Shown: positions 9,486-20,243 of the stretch, piece by piece
Position numbering within the stretch: position 1 is the stretch's first letter
How the letters are laid out: each line of letters starts with the position of its first letter
Assembly: GCF_000012305.1 (NCBI RefSeq)
Contig: NC_007204.1
Span: 1,984,001 to 2,048,000 of the forward strand
Length of the DNA stretch: 64,000 nt
Direction of reading: 5' to 3'
From: Psychrobacter arcticus 273-4
GTDB lineage: Bacteria > Pseudomonadota > Gammaproteobacteria > Pseudomonadales > Moraxellaceae
Position numbers and translations under genes: made by a program
The notes under the pieces: generated by a model
The model's database searches: none
Seen by the model: only the letters and a program-made list of their open reading frames with translations
Told to the model about the DNA's origin: nothing

Positions 9486-9812
9486 ATGAAAGTCACGGCG
9501 ACAGAGTCCTGCAAAGCATTAATCGAGCTACTAAAATCTAAACATGGTGATCTGATGTTTCATCAATCGGGCGGCTGCTGCGATGGTAGCTCTCCCATGT
9601 GTTATCCATTGGGTGAATTCAAAGTGGGCGGACAAGATGTACTCATCGGTGAGCTGGTCGGCTGTCCATTTTATATGGGTAAAGCGCAACATACATTATG
9701 GCAGCATACTGATCTGACCATTGATGTAGTCGACGGACGCGGTGCCAGTTTTTCACTTGAGATACCCGAAGGGAAGCGATTCATTGTGCGTTCAGAAGTC
9801 TGTGCGGTCTAA
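9486..9812 (+). CDS. DUF779 family protein, partner of aldehyde dehydrogenase
   Basis: A 108-residue cytoplasmic protein with the DUF779 signature HQSGGCCDGSSPMC near the start, a cysteine cluster that could bind metal. The start is ATG at 9486, with AAGGAA about 7 bases upstream. DUF779 genes are commonly found next to ExaC/Adh-type aldehyde dehydrogenases; their biochemical role is unproven. Here the gene is 255 bases after exaC, with the 138-bp repeat in the gap, so co-transcription may be altered. Confidence 0.88.
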   Translation: MKVTATESCKALIELLKSKHGDLMFHQSGGCCDGSSPMCYPLGEFKVGGQDVLIGELVGCPFYMGKAQHTLWQHTDLTIDVVDGRGASFSLEIPEGKRFIVRSEVCAV

Positions 9813-10033
9813 CCTTTGACTAACGAATAATAAGATATAAGACTTGCTACATCACCATTTTTGATTTTATAAGAATTTGATTTATATGTGATTTTATAAC
9901 AACCTGACACCCTGTAGTCATTTTTACTTCATTATTGCAGTAAAATAATAGATACTCTAAAGCGTAACCTATTTCAATAAACGCGTTTTAACGAGCACGT
10001 TTTACTAAGCATGGATGCTACAAGGAATATAAA

Positions 10034-11677
10034 ATGGAACTTGATGGAAACTTTGATTACGTCATCGTTGGTGGTGGTTCGGCTGGCTGTGTGCTTGCCA
10101 GTCGGCTAACAGAAAACCCAGACATCAGTGTCTGCTTATTAGAATATGGTGGTGAAGGCAAAGATCTTGCCATTCGCGTACCTGCTGGACTGATTTTGAT
10201 GGTTCCAGGTAAGCCGCTGAAATTAAACAACTGGTGTTTTCACACTACCCCACAAACGCATCTCAATAACCGCCACGGCTTTCAACCGCGCGGTCAATGT
10301 TTGGGCGGCTCATCGGCTATCAATGCCATGATTTATACCCGTGGCAGTGCTTTAGACTATGAACGCTGGGTTGAGCAAGGTTGCACAGGCTGGGGGTTTG
10401 ATGAGGTGCTTCCCTACTTTATCAAAGCAGAAAACAACATCCACGGTAGCGACGAGCTGCATGGTGATAGTGGACCACTGCACGTCAGTGACTTACTGAG
10501 CCCGCGTGATATCTCAAAAGCTTTTGTAGAAGCTGCTGTTGCCAATGGTTTAGATCATAACGTAGACTTTAATGGCAAAAAACAAGACGGCGCAGGCTTA
10601 TATCAAGTCACTCATTTTCATGGCGAAAAACAAGGTCAACGCTGCTCCGCTGCTGCCGCTTATCTGCATCCTGTACAGAGCCGACCCAATTTAACCGTTA
10701 TTACCCATGCACAAGCCAATCGTATCATCTTTGAAGACAAACAAGCCGTTGGCATCGCTTATGAAAAAGATGGCGTCGAACATACGGTTATGGCGCGTCA
10801 CGAAGTCATCTTATCAGGTGGCACTTTTGGCTCACCCAAGGTTCTGATGCTATCAGGTATTGGTCCTGCCGAGCATTTGCAATCTCATGGCATCGATGTG
10901 TTGGTAGATGCACCCGACGTTGGCGGTAATCTACAAGATCATTTAGACGTCGTCTTTGATTACGAGGTCAATACTACCGATGTTATCGGTCTTGGTATGG
11001 CGACGATTTCGACATTGGCCAAAAGCATTCGGCAGTGGAGAAAGGATGGTACAGGCTTGCTCTCTACCAATTATGCAGAAGCGGGCGCGTTCTTCAGTGT
11101 TGGTGACGATCCAAAAGAATGGCCAAATACCCAGCTGCATTTTGTCATATCCCGCGTGATTGAACACGGACGTGATCTCAGACGTGGTTTTGCCATCTCT
11201 TGTCACAGCTGCTACCTGCGCCCTGAAAGCCGAGGTACAGTCCGACTTGATTCAGCCAACCCCTCTGACGCTGTATTGATTGATCCAAACTACCTCTCAC
11301 ACCCAAAAGATGTAGAGTATATGGTGGCTGGTGCTGAACGTACGCGAGCCATTATGCAAGAGTCGCCACTGGCTAAATACATCACTGAGGACTATCCTGC
11401 CCCCTATATCGAAAAAGACGGTATGCTTGGCTTTATCCGCAACAAGTCAGATACCATCTACCATCCTGTTGGTACTTGCCGTATGGGCTCAGACGGCAAT
11501 TCAGTAGTCGATTTGGAATTAAAAGTACGGGGCGTAAATGGATTACGGGTAATAGATGCCTCAATCATGCCAACCTTAATCAGTGGTAATACCAATGCAC
11601 CGACGATTATGATTGCTGAAAAAATAGCAGACCTTATCAAGGCAAATCACGTGCACGATAAGACAGTTCCTGCTTAA
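10034..11677 (+). CDS. GMC-family FAD-dependent alcohol/choline dehydrogenase
   Basis: Glucose-methanol-choline oxidoreductase of 547 residues. The N-terminal FAD-binding motif [18 protein letters not shown] is present. The GMC signature 1 region is [14 protein letters not shown], and the signature 2 type segment is [18 protein letters not shown]. The C-terminal catalytic His region is [10 protein letters not shown] with [18 protein letters not shown] lies 9 bases before the ATG. It resembles both BetA and AlkJ-type alcohol dehydrogenases; no choline transporter or BetI is nearby, so a substrate is not assigned. Its position after exaC-DUF779 suggests alcohol-to-acid oxidation, an inference from neighbours only. 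Confidence 0.88.
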   Translation: MELDGNFDYVIVGGGSAGCVLASRLTENPDISVCLLEYGGEGKDLAIRVPAGLILMVPGKPLKLNNWCFHTTPQTHLNNRHGFQPRGQCLGGSSAINAMIYTRGSALDYERWVEQGCTGWGFDEVLPYFIKAENNIHGSDELHGDSGPLHVSDLLSPRDISKAFVEAAVANGLDHNVDFNGKKQDGAGLYQVTHFHGEKQGQRCSAAAAYLHPVQSRPNLTVITHAQANRIIFEDKQAVGIAYEKDGVEHTVMARHEVILSGGTFGSPKVLMLSGIGPAEHLQSHGIDVLVDAPDVGGNLQDHLDVVFDYEVNTTDVIGLGMATISTLAKSIRQWRKDGTGLLSTNYAEAGAFFSVGDDPKEWPNTQLHFVISRVIEHGRDLRRGFAISCHSCYLRPESRGTVRLDSANPSDAVLIDPNYLSHPKDVEYMVAGAERTRAIMQESPLAKYITEDYPAPYIEKDGMLGFIRNKSDTIYHPVGTCRMGSDGNSVVDLELKVRGVNGLRVIDASIMPTLISGNTNAPTIMIAEKIADLIKANHVHDKTVPA

Positions 11678-11726
11678 ATGACAGTGGAGTAATGAATTGA
11701 GTTCAAAAGCAACATTTGTTTTGGGC

Positions 11727-12716
11727 TCAATTTGTATTGACTATCCCGCGACATTTTGGAAATTGAAGACAGCCATAAAATTCCTGACCTTGGCGCGCGC
11801 CTTTTTTTGTCACGCGTTTGACCATTTCACTATTACATCTCGGGCAAGTTGGTGCTTGGATGAAATGAGCTATATTGTCCATCGCCACAAGTGTCGCAGG
11901 GTAATGCACTTGTGGCTCAGTCTCTATAACCTCAAAGGGTGTGAGAAAAACTTTATCAGCAATATCATGCGGCGAACTTATCTGCTGAGGATTCAGACTA
12001 TCAATTGGTAAGTCGCTAGATTCAACCTCCGTTTGACCAGACCAGCGCATAACTTCTCTACTTTTGGCAACCTCTCTAATTGCAGGTTTAAGGACAGGCT
12101 TCACTACTGGTTTTGTATTACGATGACTGCTCAAAGGCTTATCGGATTGGCTATGCTTATCCTTTAAGTAGGCTTTATGCGCTTGATTGGTGCGCCATGA
12201 CTTACTAAATCTATTATTTTCAATCTGGGCAACAATAGATTGAACCTCATCTTCGCTTAATATCTCATCCTGCTTTCTTTTAATGTAAGACACCATACCA
12301 TTCGTCAATACGTGCTCCGGCAACTCATCGCGTGTTTTCAGCTCACACTCACCGATGAACGCAATCATCGAATGAAAGTGACTCATCTCTAAGTCTAATA
12401 AATCTGCTAACGTTTTAATATGCAGATAATTCTGACGTAGAGGATTTTGGAATTTATACTTGCGACCCATAATGACTTGCGTCCACTGTCTTTGCTTTTC
12501 ATTACCAAATATCCAGCCTTTATAGTTTTTGGTTTCGATGACAAAGATGCCATATTTAGAGACAATGACATGGTCGATTTGGGTACTACCACCATTGGCT
12601 AATGGTAAAGTAATATTATTTAAACGGTGATAAAGGTCTTTCTCAAGCTTTAGCCACATGGCTACGTTGATGACCGTTTCGCCTAAGACACCTTTAAAGC
12701 TGGACATGAGGGACAT
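11727..12716 (-). CDS. NERD-domain nuclease-like protein with C-terminal topoisomerase-type zinc ribbon
   Basis: A 329-residue protein. The N-terminal NERD (nuclease-related) domain has a PD-(D/E)XK-like core: D48 in QIDHV and E61-x-K63 in VIETKN. A charged linker (about 170-260) follows. The C-terminal zinc ribbon has CPRC at 291-294 and further Cys at 316 and 322, as in bacterial topoisomerase I tails. This supports a DNA-binding or DNA-cutting protein. It lies 21 bases downstream of an AbiTii-domain gene on the same strand, suggesting one transcript. Substrate and in vivo role are unknown. Residues predicted to be catalytic are intact. Confidence 0.82.
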   Translation of the reverse strand: MSLMSSFKGVLGETVINVAMWLKLEKDLYHRLNNITLPLANGGSTQIDHVIVSKYGIFVIETKNYKGWIFGNEKQRQWTQVIMGRKYKFQNPLRQNYLHIKTLADLLDLEMSHFHSMIAFIGECELKTRDELPEHVLTNGMVSYIKRKQDEILSEDEVQSIVAQIENNRFSKSWRTNQAHKAYLKDKHSQSDKPLSSHRNTKPVVKPVLKPAIREVAKSREVMRWSGQTEVESSDLPIDSLNPQQISSPHDIADKVFLTPFEVIETEPQVHYPATLVAMDNIAHFIQAPTCPRCNSEMVKRVTKKGARQGQEFYGCLQFPKCRGIVNTN

Positions 12717-12737
12717 GGTTGTTTTATCTTCAATATA

Positions 12738-13616
12738 TTAAATAATAAGACTCTGAATCGCATCTAAAACTTCAGGTACTTTGACATCTATACCTTTTTC
12801 GAAAGCTTTTGTCATGAGCGCTGATGACCAAGCAAGAAACTTAGTACCAAGTTTACTTTTATCTGGTTCACTATTGATAATATCCTCTAATTCGTTGATA
12901 TCTTCATTCGGAACACCTAGCTGCCTTAAATCATTAAGGACTTGCTCTACTTTTTCCGTATAGCTATTGCTAATACCTTGTGTGAAATTCTGACCCACAC
13001 CAACGTTCGAACTTGCGTTATTACCGTAGATATTGGTAATTATCTGACTCGCTGTATCTTTTTTATCATCATTCATATATTCATCTTCTAAGTTTGGAAA
13101 AGCTCTATTTAACTCAAGTAATGTGTCTAATAGTTTTTGCTTAGTTGTACTTAATATATTATGCAATTGTCCAAATTGCATTTTTCTGCTTACAGCAGAT
13201 ATATTGTTTTGCTGAACTATATTAATAATACTTCTTACTATTCCAATAGGTAAATCAATATACCCATATTGCTCATTCGAATGATTTACATTCTCTAAAT
13301 TCTGTTCAATATTAGATATACCTGAAATATAATTAAACTTGTAAAGATTACCTTCTATGTTCTGGTTTAACTCAGTTAGATCTATGGGCACACGTTTTGA
13401 GCCATGATAAGGGTTCTCAACCTTAGCAACTATATCGCAGGCCAATTGCCTATATTCAGGAACAATATCTAAGTCATCATACCCATTAAGCTCTTTATTT
13501 ATCCAACTTATAAACTCATTGTTATCGATTTTATAGGCAATTAATTTAGCTCTTGTTAGAGCTTGATTCAAAGAAATTTTATCGTAACTTATATCTTTAA
13601 TTAGTTCTTTAATCAT
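12738..13616 (-). CDS. AbiTii-domain protein, candidate abortive-infection component
   Basis: A 292-residue protein. The N-terminal region, with helical residues 1-34 and then FISWINKELNGY (35-46) and VPEYRQL (52-58), matches the AbiTii domain as I know it. That domain is found in proteins annotated as abortive-infection or defence-related. The middle has a Gly/Asn-rich strand, NIYGNNASSNVGVGQN (195-210). A helical C-terminal region follows. The gene is visibly AT-rich: 13201-13260 has 13 G/C in 60 bases, against 27 in 60 at 14041-14100 in tkt. That suggests horizontal acquisition. It is first in a likely operon with the NERD gene. No defence activity is proven by sequence. Confidence 0.65.
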   Translation of the reverse strand: MIKELIKDISYDKISLNQALTRAKLIAYKIDNNEFISWINKELNGYDDLDIVPEYRQLACDIVAKVENPYHGSKRVPIDLTELNQNIEGNLYKFNYISGISNIEQNLENVNHSNEQYGYIDLPIGIVRSIINIVQQNNISAVSRKMQFGQLHNILSTTKQKLLDTLLELNRAFPNLEDEYMNDDKKDTASQIITNIYGNNASSNVGVGQNFTQGISNSYTEKVEQVLNDLRQLGVPNEDINELEDIINSEPDKSKLGTKFLAWSSALMTKAFEKGIDVKVPEVLDAIQSLII

Positions 13617-13965
13617 GAGAATACCTAATTAATACTTTGCAGGTTGGTAGGACTAATAACGATAGCCCAAAGTACGGATAAAACCGTACCTTAGTTGAAT
13701 TTATTTTATCTTAATTTACCACATAATAGTCACCTTATAGTGCGATTTAAGCTCAACAATAACGGTATTCTACTGATAACAATGCAGGCTTTTGGAGGTA
13801 GTCGCTCGGATGATGGAACGCAGCCAGACATCATAGTCCGCACGCCATGACGAGGCAGATAATAGTGAAAAATAGGATCAGCTCCAAATCATAAAAAAAG
13901 CCATAAAAAAAGAGCTGCCAGATTCCTCCAGCAGCTCTTTTATAAACTCAAAAACTAAGTATTGA
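13617..13965. other. Intergenic region between tkt and the AbiTii gene
   Basis: Both flanking genes are on the minus strand. It holds the tkt terminator (13905-13942) and presumably the cassette promoter near 13620-13750, an AT-rich stretch where no clear boxes stand out. Nothing else was recognised. Confidence 0.5.
13905..13942 (-). terminator. Rho-independent terminator after tkt
   Basis: On the minus strand AAAGAGCTGCTGGAG / TCTGGCAGCTCTTT forms a strong stem followed by T residues, 24 bases past the tkt stop. Confidence 0.85.
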
Positions 13966-15963
13966 TTACACCAAACTATTTACCGCATCAACCACAGCTT
14001 CAGTAGTAATACCAAACTCTTTATATAGCTCATCAGCAGGTGCAGACTCGCCATAAGTCGTCATACCAATGACTTTACCGTCTAGGCCAACGAACTTATA
14101 CCAGTAATCGACATGTGCTGCTTCTACAGCGACTCGGGCGCGGATATTGGCAGGTAATACCCCTTCACGGTAGCTGGCATCTTGCTCGCTAAAGATTTCA
14201 GCACATGGCATAGAGACCACGCGCACGCCAACGCCATTTTCGCTTAAGGTCGCGTAAGCTTGCATAGCAAGACCGACTTCTGAACCAGTTGCGATGATAA
14301 TCGCTTGTAGCTCGCCTTGTTCTTTCGCCAGTACATAACCACCTTTAGTGATATTGGCGACTTGCTCAGTATCACGAGCTTGATGTGGCAAGCTTTGACG
14401 GCTAAAAATCAATGCAGATGGATTGTTTTCTGATTTAATCGCTTCTACCCAAGCACTCGCTGATTCGGTCGCATCACAAGGACGCCATGTACGTAAGTTT
14501 GGCGTGGTGCGCAAGCTGGTCAATTGCTCAACCGGCTGATGCGTAGGACCGTCTTCACCCAAACCAATAGAATCATGGGTATAAACATGAATCACACGCT
14601 GTTTCATGAGCGCGCCCATACGTACCGCATTACGTGCGTATTCCATAAACATCAGGAAGGTAGCAACATAAGGAATAAAACCGCCATGCAGCGCGATACC
14701 ATTAGCAATCGCCGTCATACCAAATTCGCGCACACCATAATAGATATAGTTGCCCGCGTCATCGTCTTGAATACCTTTGGCGTCTTTAAATAGCGTGAGG
14801 TTTGAGCCCGCTAAATCCGCTGAGCCACCAAGCAATTCTGGCAGTAATGGCTGCAAGATATTGATCGCATTTTGGCTGGCTTTACGGCTGGCAACATCGC
14901 CGCCTTGGTCTTGAGTTTGCTGAATATACTCTTGCGCTTTTTGCTCAAAATCAGCTGGCAAGTCACCTTCTAAACGACGAACCAACTCAGCTGCCAACTC
15001 TGGATAAGCCTTTTTATAAGCTTCAAAGTTCGCGTCCCAGTTCTTCTGTTGTACATCGCCTTTGGCTTTGGCATCCCACGCTTGATAGATTTCATCATCC
15101 AATTCAAACGGCGCATGCTTCCAAGATAACGCATCACGAGTTAAGACGATTTCATCATCACCTAGTGGCGCGCCATGACTGGCTGCCAAACCTTGTTTGT
15201 TTGGACTACCTGCACCAATGGTCGTTTTACAAATGATTAAGCTAGGCTTAGTCGTTTCTTTAATCGCTTGCTCAGTGGCTTGCGTAATCTCATCGGTATC
15301 ATGACCATCTACCTTGATGACTTGCCAGCCATAAGACTCAAAGCGCGCTTGCGTGTCATCAGTAAACCAGCCTTCGACGTCACCATCAATTGAGATGCCA
15401 TTGTCATCATAGAAGAATACTAACTTGCCAAGCTCTAACGTGCCAGCCAGCGAACACACTTCATGACTGATACCTTCCATCAAGCAGCCATCACCCAAGA
15501 ACGCATAGGTATGGTGGTCAACGATATTATGACCATCACGATTGAACTGCGCTGCCAATGTTTTTTCTGCAATCGCAAAACCAACCGCGTTGGCAATACC
15601 TTGTCCTAGTGGACCAGTGGTGGTTTCAACACCTGGCGTATAGCCAAGCTCTGGATGACCTGGCGTTTTCGAATGTAATTGACGAAAACCTTTCAAATCG
15701 TCAACACTGACGTCATAACCAGATAAATGTAGTAATGAATAAATCAGCATCGAGCCATGACCGTTCGATAATACAAAGCGGTCACGGTTGTGCCAGCTTG
15801 GGTCAGCAGGATTGTGCTTTAAAAACTTGCGCCACAAAACTTCGGCAATATCAGCCATGCCCATTGGTGCACCAGGGTGCCCAGAATTGGCTTTTTGAAC
15901 CGCGTCGAACGACAGTACACGGATGGCATTGGCTAATTTACGTTCGCTAATTGGAGCTGGCAT
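13966..15963 (-). CDS. tkt: Transketolase
   Basis: Thiamine-diphosphate enzyme of the pentose phosphate pathway that transfers two-carbon ketol units between sugar phosphates. The 665-residue length is standard. The sequence shows [15 protein letters not shown], the ThDP/Mg motif GDGCLMEG with the downstream N ([11 protein letters not shown]), the conserved [15 protein letters not shown] of the pyrimidine domain, and a C-terminal domain ending DAVNSLV. AGGA lies about 8 bases before the ATG. Transcribed alone with its own terminator. Confidence 0.97.
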   Translation of the reverse strand: MPAPISERKLANAIRVLSFDAVQKANSGHPGAPMGMADIAEVLWRKFLKHNPADPSWHNRDRFVLSNGHGSMLIYSLLHLSGYDVSVDDLKGFRQLHSKTPGHPELGYTPGVETTTGPLGQGIANAVGFAIAEKTLAAQFNRDGHNIVDHHTYAFLGDGCLMEGISHEVCSLAGTLELGKLVFFYDDNGISIDGDVEGWFTDDTQARFESYGWQVIKVDGHDTDEITQATEQAIKETTKPSLIICKTTIGAGSPNKQGLAASHGAPLGDDEIVLTRDALSWKHAPFELDDEIYQAWDAKAKGDVQQKNWDANFEAYKKAYPELAAELVRRLEGDLPADFEQKAQEYIQQTQDQGGDVASRKASQNAINILQPLLPELLGGSADLAGSNLTLFKDAKGIQDDDAGNYIYYGVREFGMTAIANGIALHGGFIPYVATFLMFMEYARNAVRMGALMKQRVIHVYTHDSIGLGEDGPTHQPVEQLTSLRTTPNLRTWRPCDATESASAWVEAIKSENNPSALIFSRQSLPHQARDTEQVANITKGGYVLAKEQGELQAIIIATGSEVGLAMQAYATLSENGVGVRVVSMPCAEIFSEQDASYREGVLPANIRARVAVEAAHVDYWYKFVGLDGKVIGMTTYGESAPADELYKEFGITTEAVVDAVNSLV

Positions 15964-16254
15964 AGAGTGTCCTAATATTCGAATAGAATTATGGAGGATA
16001 AGAGGAGAGTTTACTCAGAGGGTCATAAAATAAGGACGCAATAGGTGTCCTTAACGAATAATCTGTAAATACAGGGTGTAATATTAACATATTTGCGCTC
16101 TGCCTAGCCAAAAAGACGCTGACAGAAGCATTCGTATTTAATAATAATTTGTATCAGTTTTATCAATTTGACCAACACTTACTGCAATAAAGCACAATCG
16201 GCGAGCTAGCATTAGCATATTGACTCGCAGATTGCATCAATCATAAAACAACTA

Positions 16255-17538
16255 TCATAAAATGGAGTCAGCACCGCCCATAAACGGACGCAATACTTCT
16301 GGAATCGTGATGCTACCATCAGCATTTTGATAATTTTCCATGACCGCTAATAACGTACGACCTACTGCCAAACCTGAACCATTCAAGGTATGAACAAGGC
16401 TGGTTTGCTTACCGTCTTTGACGCGTGTACCCATACGGCGTGCCTGAAAGTCACCGCAGTTAGAGCAGCTTGAGATTTCACGATAGGTATCTTGGCTTGG
16501 CAGCCATACTTCGATATCGTAAGTTTTTTGCGCGGCAAAACCCATATCGCCCGTACACAATTTGACAGTACGATACGGCAAATTAAGCTGCTGTAAAATA
16601 AATTCTGCTTGTCCAGTCATCGCTTCAAGCAACTCATCTGACTGCTCAGCGGTGGCAATATTGACCATCTCGACTTTTTCAAATTGATGCTGACGAATCA
16701 GACCACGGGTATCGCGACCGTGCGAGCCGGCTTCACTACGGAAACAGGGTGTATGCGCGGTGAACTTTAATGGCAGCTCCTTAATATCCAGGCGCTCACC
16801 GCGTACCAAGTTGGTCATCGGTACTTCAGCCGTTGGAATCAAATAAAAATCCATATCATCATTATTCGTATGATTGATCAATTTAAACAAATCACCTTCA
16901 AATTTTGGCAGCTGACCCGTGCCTTTTAAGCTTTCAGAATTAACGATATAGGGCACATAAGTTTCAGTATAGCCATATTTTATCGTATGCGTATTAAGCA
17001 TAAATTGAATCAAAGCACGATGCATCTGCGCCAATTGTCCTTTTAAGACGTTAAAACGACTGCCAGTCAGCTTGGCAGCAGCTTCAAAATCAAGCATACC
17101 TAGCGTCTCACCAATATGCGCATGATCTTTAATCTCAAAATCAAACTCGCGCGGTGTACCCCATTTACGTACTTCGACATTGTCATCTTCTGACGCGCCT
17201 ACCGGTACATCGGCTGCTGGAATATTTGGAATTTGCAATGCCGCTTGGTTAATACGCTCTTGCAAAGTACGCAGCTCATCTTCGGCTGTCTTTATCTCAC
17301 CGCTCACGCTTTGCATGTCAGCAAGCAACTCACTGGTATCTTCGCCAGATTTTTTGAGCGCTCCGACTTGTTTTGCGCCCGCATTACGGCGCGACTGCAA
17401 CTCCTCTGTCTGTACTTGTAGTGATTTACGTTCGTTCTCAATACTTTGCCAGAACGCCATATCAAGCGTATAACCACGGGTGGCCAATTGCTGCTGTAAA
17501 TCTGTCAAATCGCCGCGTAAGAGTTTTGGGTCTATCAT
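16255..17538 (-). CDS. serS: Serine--tRNA ligase
   Basis: Class II aminoacyl-tRNA synthetase charging tRNA-Ser, including the TGA-anticodon tRNA at 3941. The 427-residue length is normal. The N-terminal part (about 30-100) is the long antiparallel coiled coil that grips the tRNA-Ser variable arm. Class II motif 2 is [15 protein letters not shown], and motif 3 is the [18 protein letters not shown] region near the end. The ATG start is in line with the family N terminus (MIDPKLLR). It lies 291 bases upstream of tkt on the same strand; that gap holds no recognised feature. Confidence 0.97.
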   Translation of the reverse strand: MIDPKLLRGDLTDLQQQLATRGYTLDMAFWQSIENERKSLQVQTEELQSRRNAGAKQVGALKKSGEDTSELLADMQSVSGEIKTAEDELRTLQERINQAALQIPNIPAADVPVGASEDDNVEVRKWGTPREFDFEIKDHAHIGETLGMLDFEAAAKLTGSRFNVLKGQLAQMHRALIQFMLNTHTIKYGYTETYVPYIVNSESLKGTGQLPKFEGDLFKLINHTNNDDMDFYLIPTAEVPMTNLVRGERLDIKELPLKFTAHTPCFRSEAGSHGRDTRGLIRQHQFEKVEMVNIATAEQSDELLEAMTGQAEFILQQLNLPYRTVKLCTGDMGFAAQKTYDIEVWLPSQDTYREISSCSNCGDFQARRMGTRVKDGKQTSLVHTLNGSGLAVGRTLLAVMENYQNADGSITIPEVLRPFMGGADSIL

Positions 17539-17990
17539 AGTAGGTGCCTGTCGCGCTAAAAGTGGATAAAAGGTGTGAAAATAATGAAAATATGGGCTGT
17601 ATAGCCGTATTGTGCTTAAAAGTAGGTAGGTAGCCGCTATAATACCAAGCTGCGGCTGTTTTGACCATGTTTTGGCGGTTTTTTACCCATCTCTTGGCTG
17701 AGTTTTGAGCTTCTATTCTCATAAAGTTTAAATAGAAAAGAGTTACTCATATTAACCTGCTCATAATATGATTTAAGGTTTCACAACCCTCTACAAATGT
17801 GACATACCTTTATTAATGACTTTAATATGGCATCTATTAGCGAACAGAGTGGCTTATATGTTTCATTTAAGGACAGTTTTCGGTAAGATAAGCGCATATC
17901 TTTATTCTATTTCCAGCCAAATATTGCCTTGCTGTTGACGTTTGGCTCTTTTAATTTAACGCTTTCACTATAAGTATTTGAGAAACCTTT
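17539..17990. other. Divergent intergenic region, serS / YcxB-like gene
   Basis: Must contain the promoters for serS (leftward) and the YcxB-like gene (rightward). A TTGACG at 17935 has no convincing -10 box at the right distance. Open frames here look like chance. Confidence 0.4.
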
Positions 17991-18653
17991 ATGGCTCTGT
18001 ACCCCTACACGCTGCAACCTGTTGCCTTAAACCTAACCGAGGCAGAATTCCATCAAGCACAATCTGAGCTATTTGCTAGTGCCAGCCCGTCATTTGGTCT
18101 GTCAAGTATCAAGCTTAAAGAATGGGTCATCATGGCAGTCGCGGTGATATTAGCCGTTGCTGGTCTGGTCTTTTTGACGGGTTATTCGACCATTATTTTT
18201 TGGCTCATACTAGCAGCAGTTGTGATTTATTTGCTGGTTCGTACCCTTGGTTTCAAATGGTATGTGAAAAAAGAGTTTGAAAAGCAGGTCGCTGAGCAAG
18301 AAATGCCTGATGAGATGCGCCAAATGAAACTGGGTGTACAAAAGCATGGGATTGTGATGGCAGTGCCGGTTAATCAGTCAGATATGTTTAATAGCAATCA
18401 GATGCGCGGTATGCAGATGCGTGCAGGCAGCACCCAACAAGCGGTGATTCCTTGGAGTGCCGTGAAAAGTTGGGATGAGACAGATGACTATATCTTTATG
18501 ATGTTTGAGATGAAAGGTCAGCAAGGTAGTCAGATTATCCCTAAGCGCCTGCAAGCTCAAAAATTCCCTATCGATACGGTACGCCAGCATTTGATAGAAG
18601 TAGTCGCGATAAAAGGCTTGAACCCGGAAAACTTACAGCTGCCAGCCAAGTAA
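17991..18653 (+). CDS. YcxB-like membrane protein
   Basis: A 220-residue protein with two adjacent transmembrane segments at about 45-85 (WVIMAVAVILAVAGLVFL and IIFWLILAAVVIYLLV). A soluble C-terminal domain follows, with the YcxB-type pattern VIPWSAVKSWDETDDYIFMM and a final IIPKR stretch. The N terminus and the domain after the helices should both be cytoplasmic. Function is unknown in this family. No operon partner: serS is divergent and dps follows after a 238-base gap. Confidence 0.72.
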   Translation: MALYPYTLQPVALNLTEAEFHQAQSELFASASPSFGLSSIKLKEWVIMAVAVILAVAGLVFLTGYSTIIFWLILAAVVIYLLVRTLGFKWYVKKEFEKQVAEQEMPDEMRQMKLGVQKHGIVMAVPVNQSDMFNSNQMRGMQMRAGSTQQAVIPWSAVKSWDETDDYIFMMFEMKGQQGSQIIPKRLQAQKFPIDTVRQHLIEVVAIKGLNPENLQLPAK

Positions 18654-18891
18654 GCTTAAAACTTATTTAGACCAAGGGTTTTGTTGTTTTATAAAATATA
18701 TTACAAATTTTAATTTGATTAATTTAACTTATTTTTGCATGCTTGCTACAATAGTAAGCATCAAAGGTTGAGTAACGCGCAGTAAGCGGTTATTTGTGCT
18801 TTAGACTAATAATAGCTAACCTTCGTTGCTTAGGTTTAAAAGTTTAACGACTTAATATTTGATACCTACACTCAATGAAAAGGATAATATA

Positions 18892-19377
18892 ATGAGTAAC
18901 AATAATAACGACACTAACCAGATCGGTCTAGAAAAAGCAGATATGAGCGAAATCATCAGCAAGTTAAATGGTCTACTGTCTAGCTACCATCTGTTTTATA
19001 TCAACGTTCGTGGTTATCATTGGAATGTCAAAGGCGAGCATTTCTTCACTTTACATCCAAAGTTTGAAGAGCTGTATAGCGCATTACAAATCCAAATCGA
19101 TGAAATCGCTGAACGTATTTTAACCTTAGGTGGTACGCCGCTACATGCTTATAGCGATTTTGCTCAGCATACCAGTATCCAAGAAGATAAAAACGTTAAA
19201 GACGGCACAACTTGCGTCAAAGGCGTCGTGACCGGCTTGCAAACGCTTATCGAGGAACAACGCCAAGTATCGGCGCTAGCAAGCGATGCCGACGACCAAG
19301 GGTCAGCGGATTTGGTAGATGCCTATGTGCAAGAGCAAGAAAAACTGATATGGATGTATAATGCCTTTTTAGGTTAA
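18892..19377 (+). CDS. dps: Dps-family ferritin-like DNA-protection protein
   Basis: A 161-residue ferritin-like protein that oxidises and stores iron and protects DNA under oxidative or starvation stress. The inter-subunit ferroxidase residues are visible in GYHWNVKGEHFFTLHPKFEEL and IDEIAERI. The ATG at 18892 is preferred over a frame opening at 18859 because AAAGGA lies 9 bases upstream and the protein then begins MSNNNNDTN, a flexible N tail usual for Dps. No OxyR or Fur site could be identified with confidence in the 238-base upstream region. It ends at a bidirectional terminator. Confidence 0.93.
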   Translation: MSNNNNDTNQIGLEKADMSEIISKLNGLLSSYHLFYINVRGYHWNVKGEHFFTLHPKFEELYSALQIQIDEIAERILTLGGTPLHAYSDFAQHTSIQEDKNVKDGTTCVKGVVTGLQTLIEEQRQVSALASDADDQGSADLVDAYVQEQEKLIWMYNAFLG

Positions 19378-19431
19378 TCGTTTCATGTAGATTGTCTATT
19401 TTAGACTACATAATCATAAAACCCAGAGCAG

Positions 19432-19460
19432 AAAAAAGCACCTAAATAGGTGCTTTTTTT
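19432..19460. terminator. Bidirectional terminator, dps / YccT-like gene
   Basis: AAAAAAGCACCTA / TAGGTGCTTTTTTT is a perfect stem with A and T runs on both sides, between two convergent genes. Confidence 0.9.
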
Positions 19461-19487
19461 ATGGGCAATTTCTTTAGCGTTTAAAGC

Positions 19488-20189
19488 TTACTTTTGCATC
19501 CATTGACGCATTTTTTCACGCTCAGCAGGCGTGGCTTGTAGCCAAATCTGCATAAATTGATCAAGTGCACTGGTAGAAGCATTGACACTCGTCGTTTGTG
19601 TCATAGTGGCACCCGTATTTACCGACGCTTTAGTGCTTACAGATGGTTGATCGAGTGCGGCTATCGCACGCTGATTTTGTAGCTCAGCATCACCGCTACC
19701 ACCAAAAACGCCGCCTAATGCTTTACCGAGTCCTGAGAATAAGCTGCCATTGTTACCAGCAATACTTTGTTGACTAGCGATGACGGCATTATTCTGTTGT
19801 ATCGCTAACGTTGGACGCTCAGCATAGGTTTTGGCAGCGGCATAGTCTTCTGGCTGATTTGGCATGGTTAAGCGATAAGTTTGATTGTCTACCATTTCGG
19901 CGGCAACACTGACATTACCTGAACGCAGATAATCATGCTCATCGTGTCGCAGGTTATAGAGACGGTCATATTTGGCCGTAATCACATGCTTGCCAGGCTG
20001 CAAGGTAAATGACTTGGTTAATGGCTGAAAAACACTCTGTGTCAGCTCTTGACCATTGATTGCCGTTACTTTGATATGATCATCAACCAATAAAGTGACT
20101 GCCGCTTGCGACAGCATAGAGACAGAAGCTGCACCAACAAACACAGCACTCATAGACAGTTTTTTTAGCAAAGACGCGTTTGATTTCAT
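19488..20189 (-). CDS. YccT/DUF2057-family exported protein
   Basis: A 233-residue protein with a signal peptide: a basic start, a hydrophobic core at about 12-25, and cleavage near QAA-V at 29-31. The segment after it (VTLLVDDHIKVTAINGQ ... FTLQPGKHVITAKYD) matches the DUF2057/YccT fold. E. coli YccT is periplasmic and linked to curli control; that role is not implied here because no curli genes are seen. The C-terminal 90 residues are low in structure, rich in Ala, Ser, Thr and Gln, and end in a helical LQATPAEREKMRQWMQK. Probably periplasmic. Confidence 0.75.
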   Translation of the reverse strand: MKSNASLLKKLSMSAVFVGAASVSMLSQAAVTLLVDDHIKVTAINGQELTQSVFQPLTKSFTLQPGKHVITAKYDRLYNLRHDEHDYLRSGNVSVAAEMVDNQTYRLTMPNQPEDYAAAKTYAERPTLAIQQNNAVIASQQSIAGNNGSLFSGLGKALGGVFGGSGDAELQNQRAIAALDQPSVSTKASVNTGATMTQTTSVNASTSALDQFMQIWLQATPAEREKMRQWMQK

Positions 20190-20243
20190 AATTTTTCCAG
20201 TAATAGTAAAGGTATTTTAAAGAGAAAATTTGTGTTCTGCATG

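Noticed and set aside
7704..11677. exaC and the GMC gene as betB-betA for glycine betaine synthesis
   Set aside because: The dehydrogenase matches the ExaC branch, and no betI or choline transporter is near; DUF779 also points to ExaC.
17462..17722. 86-residue minus-strand ORF overlapping the serS start
   Set aside because: No ribosome binding site; composition looks random.
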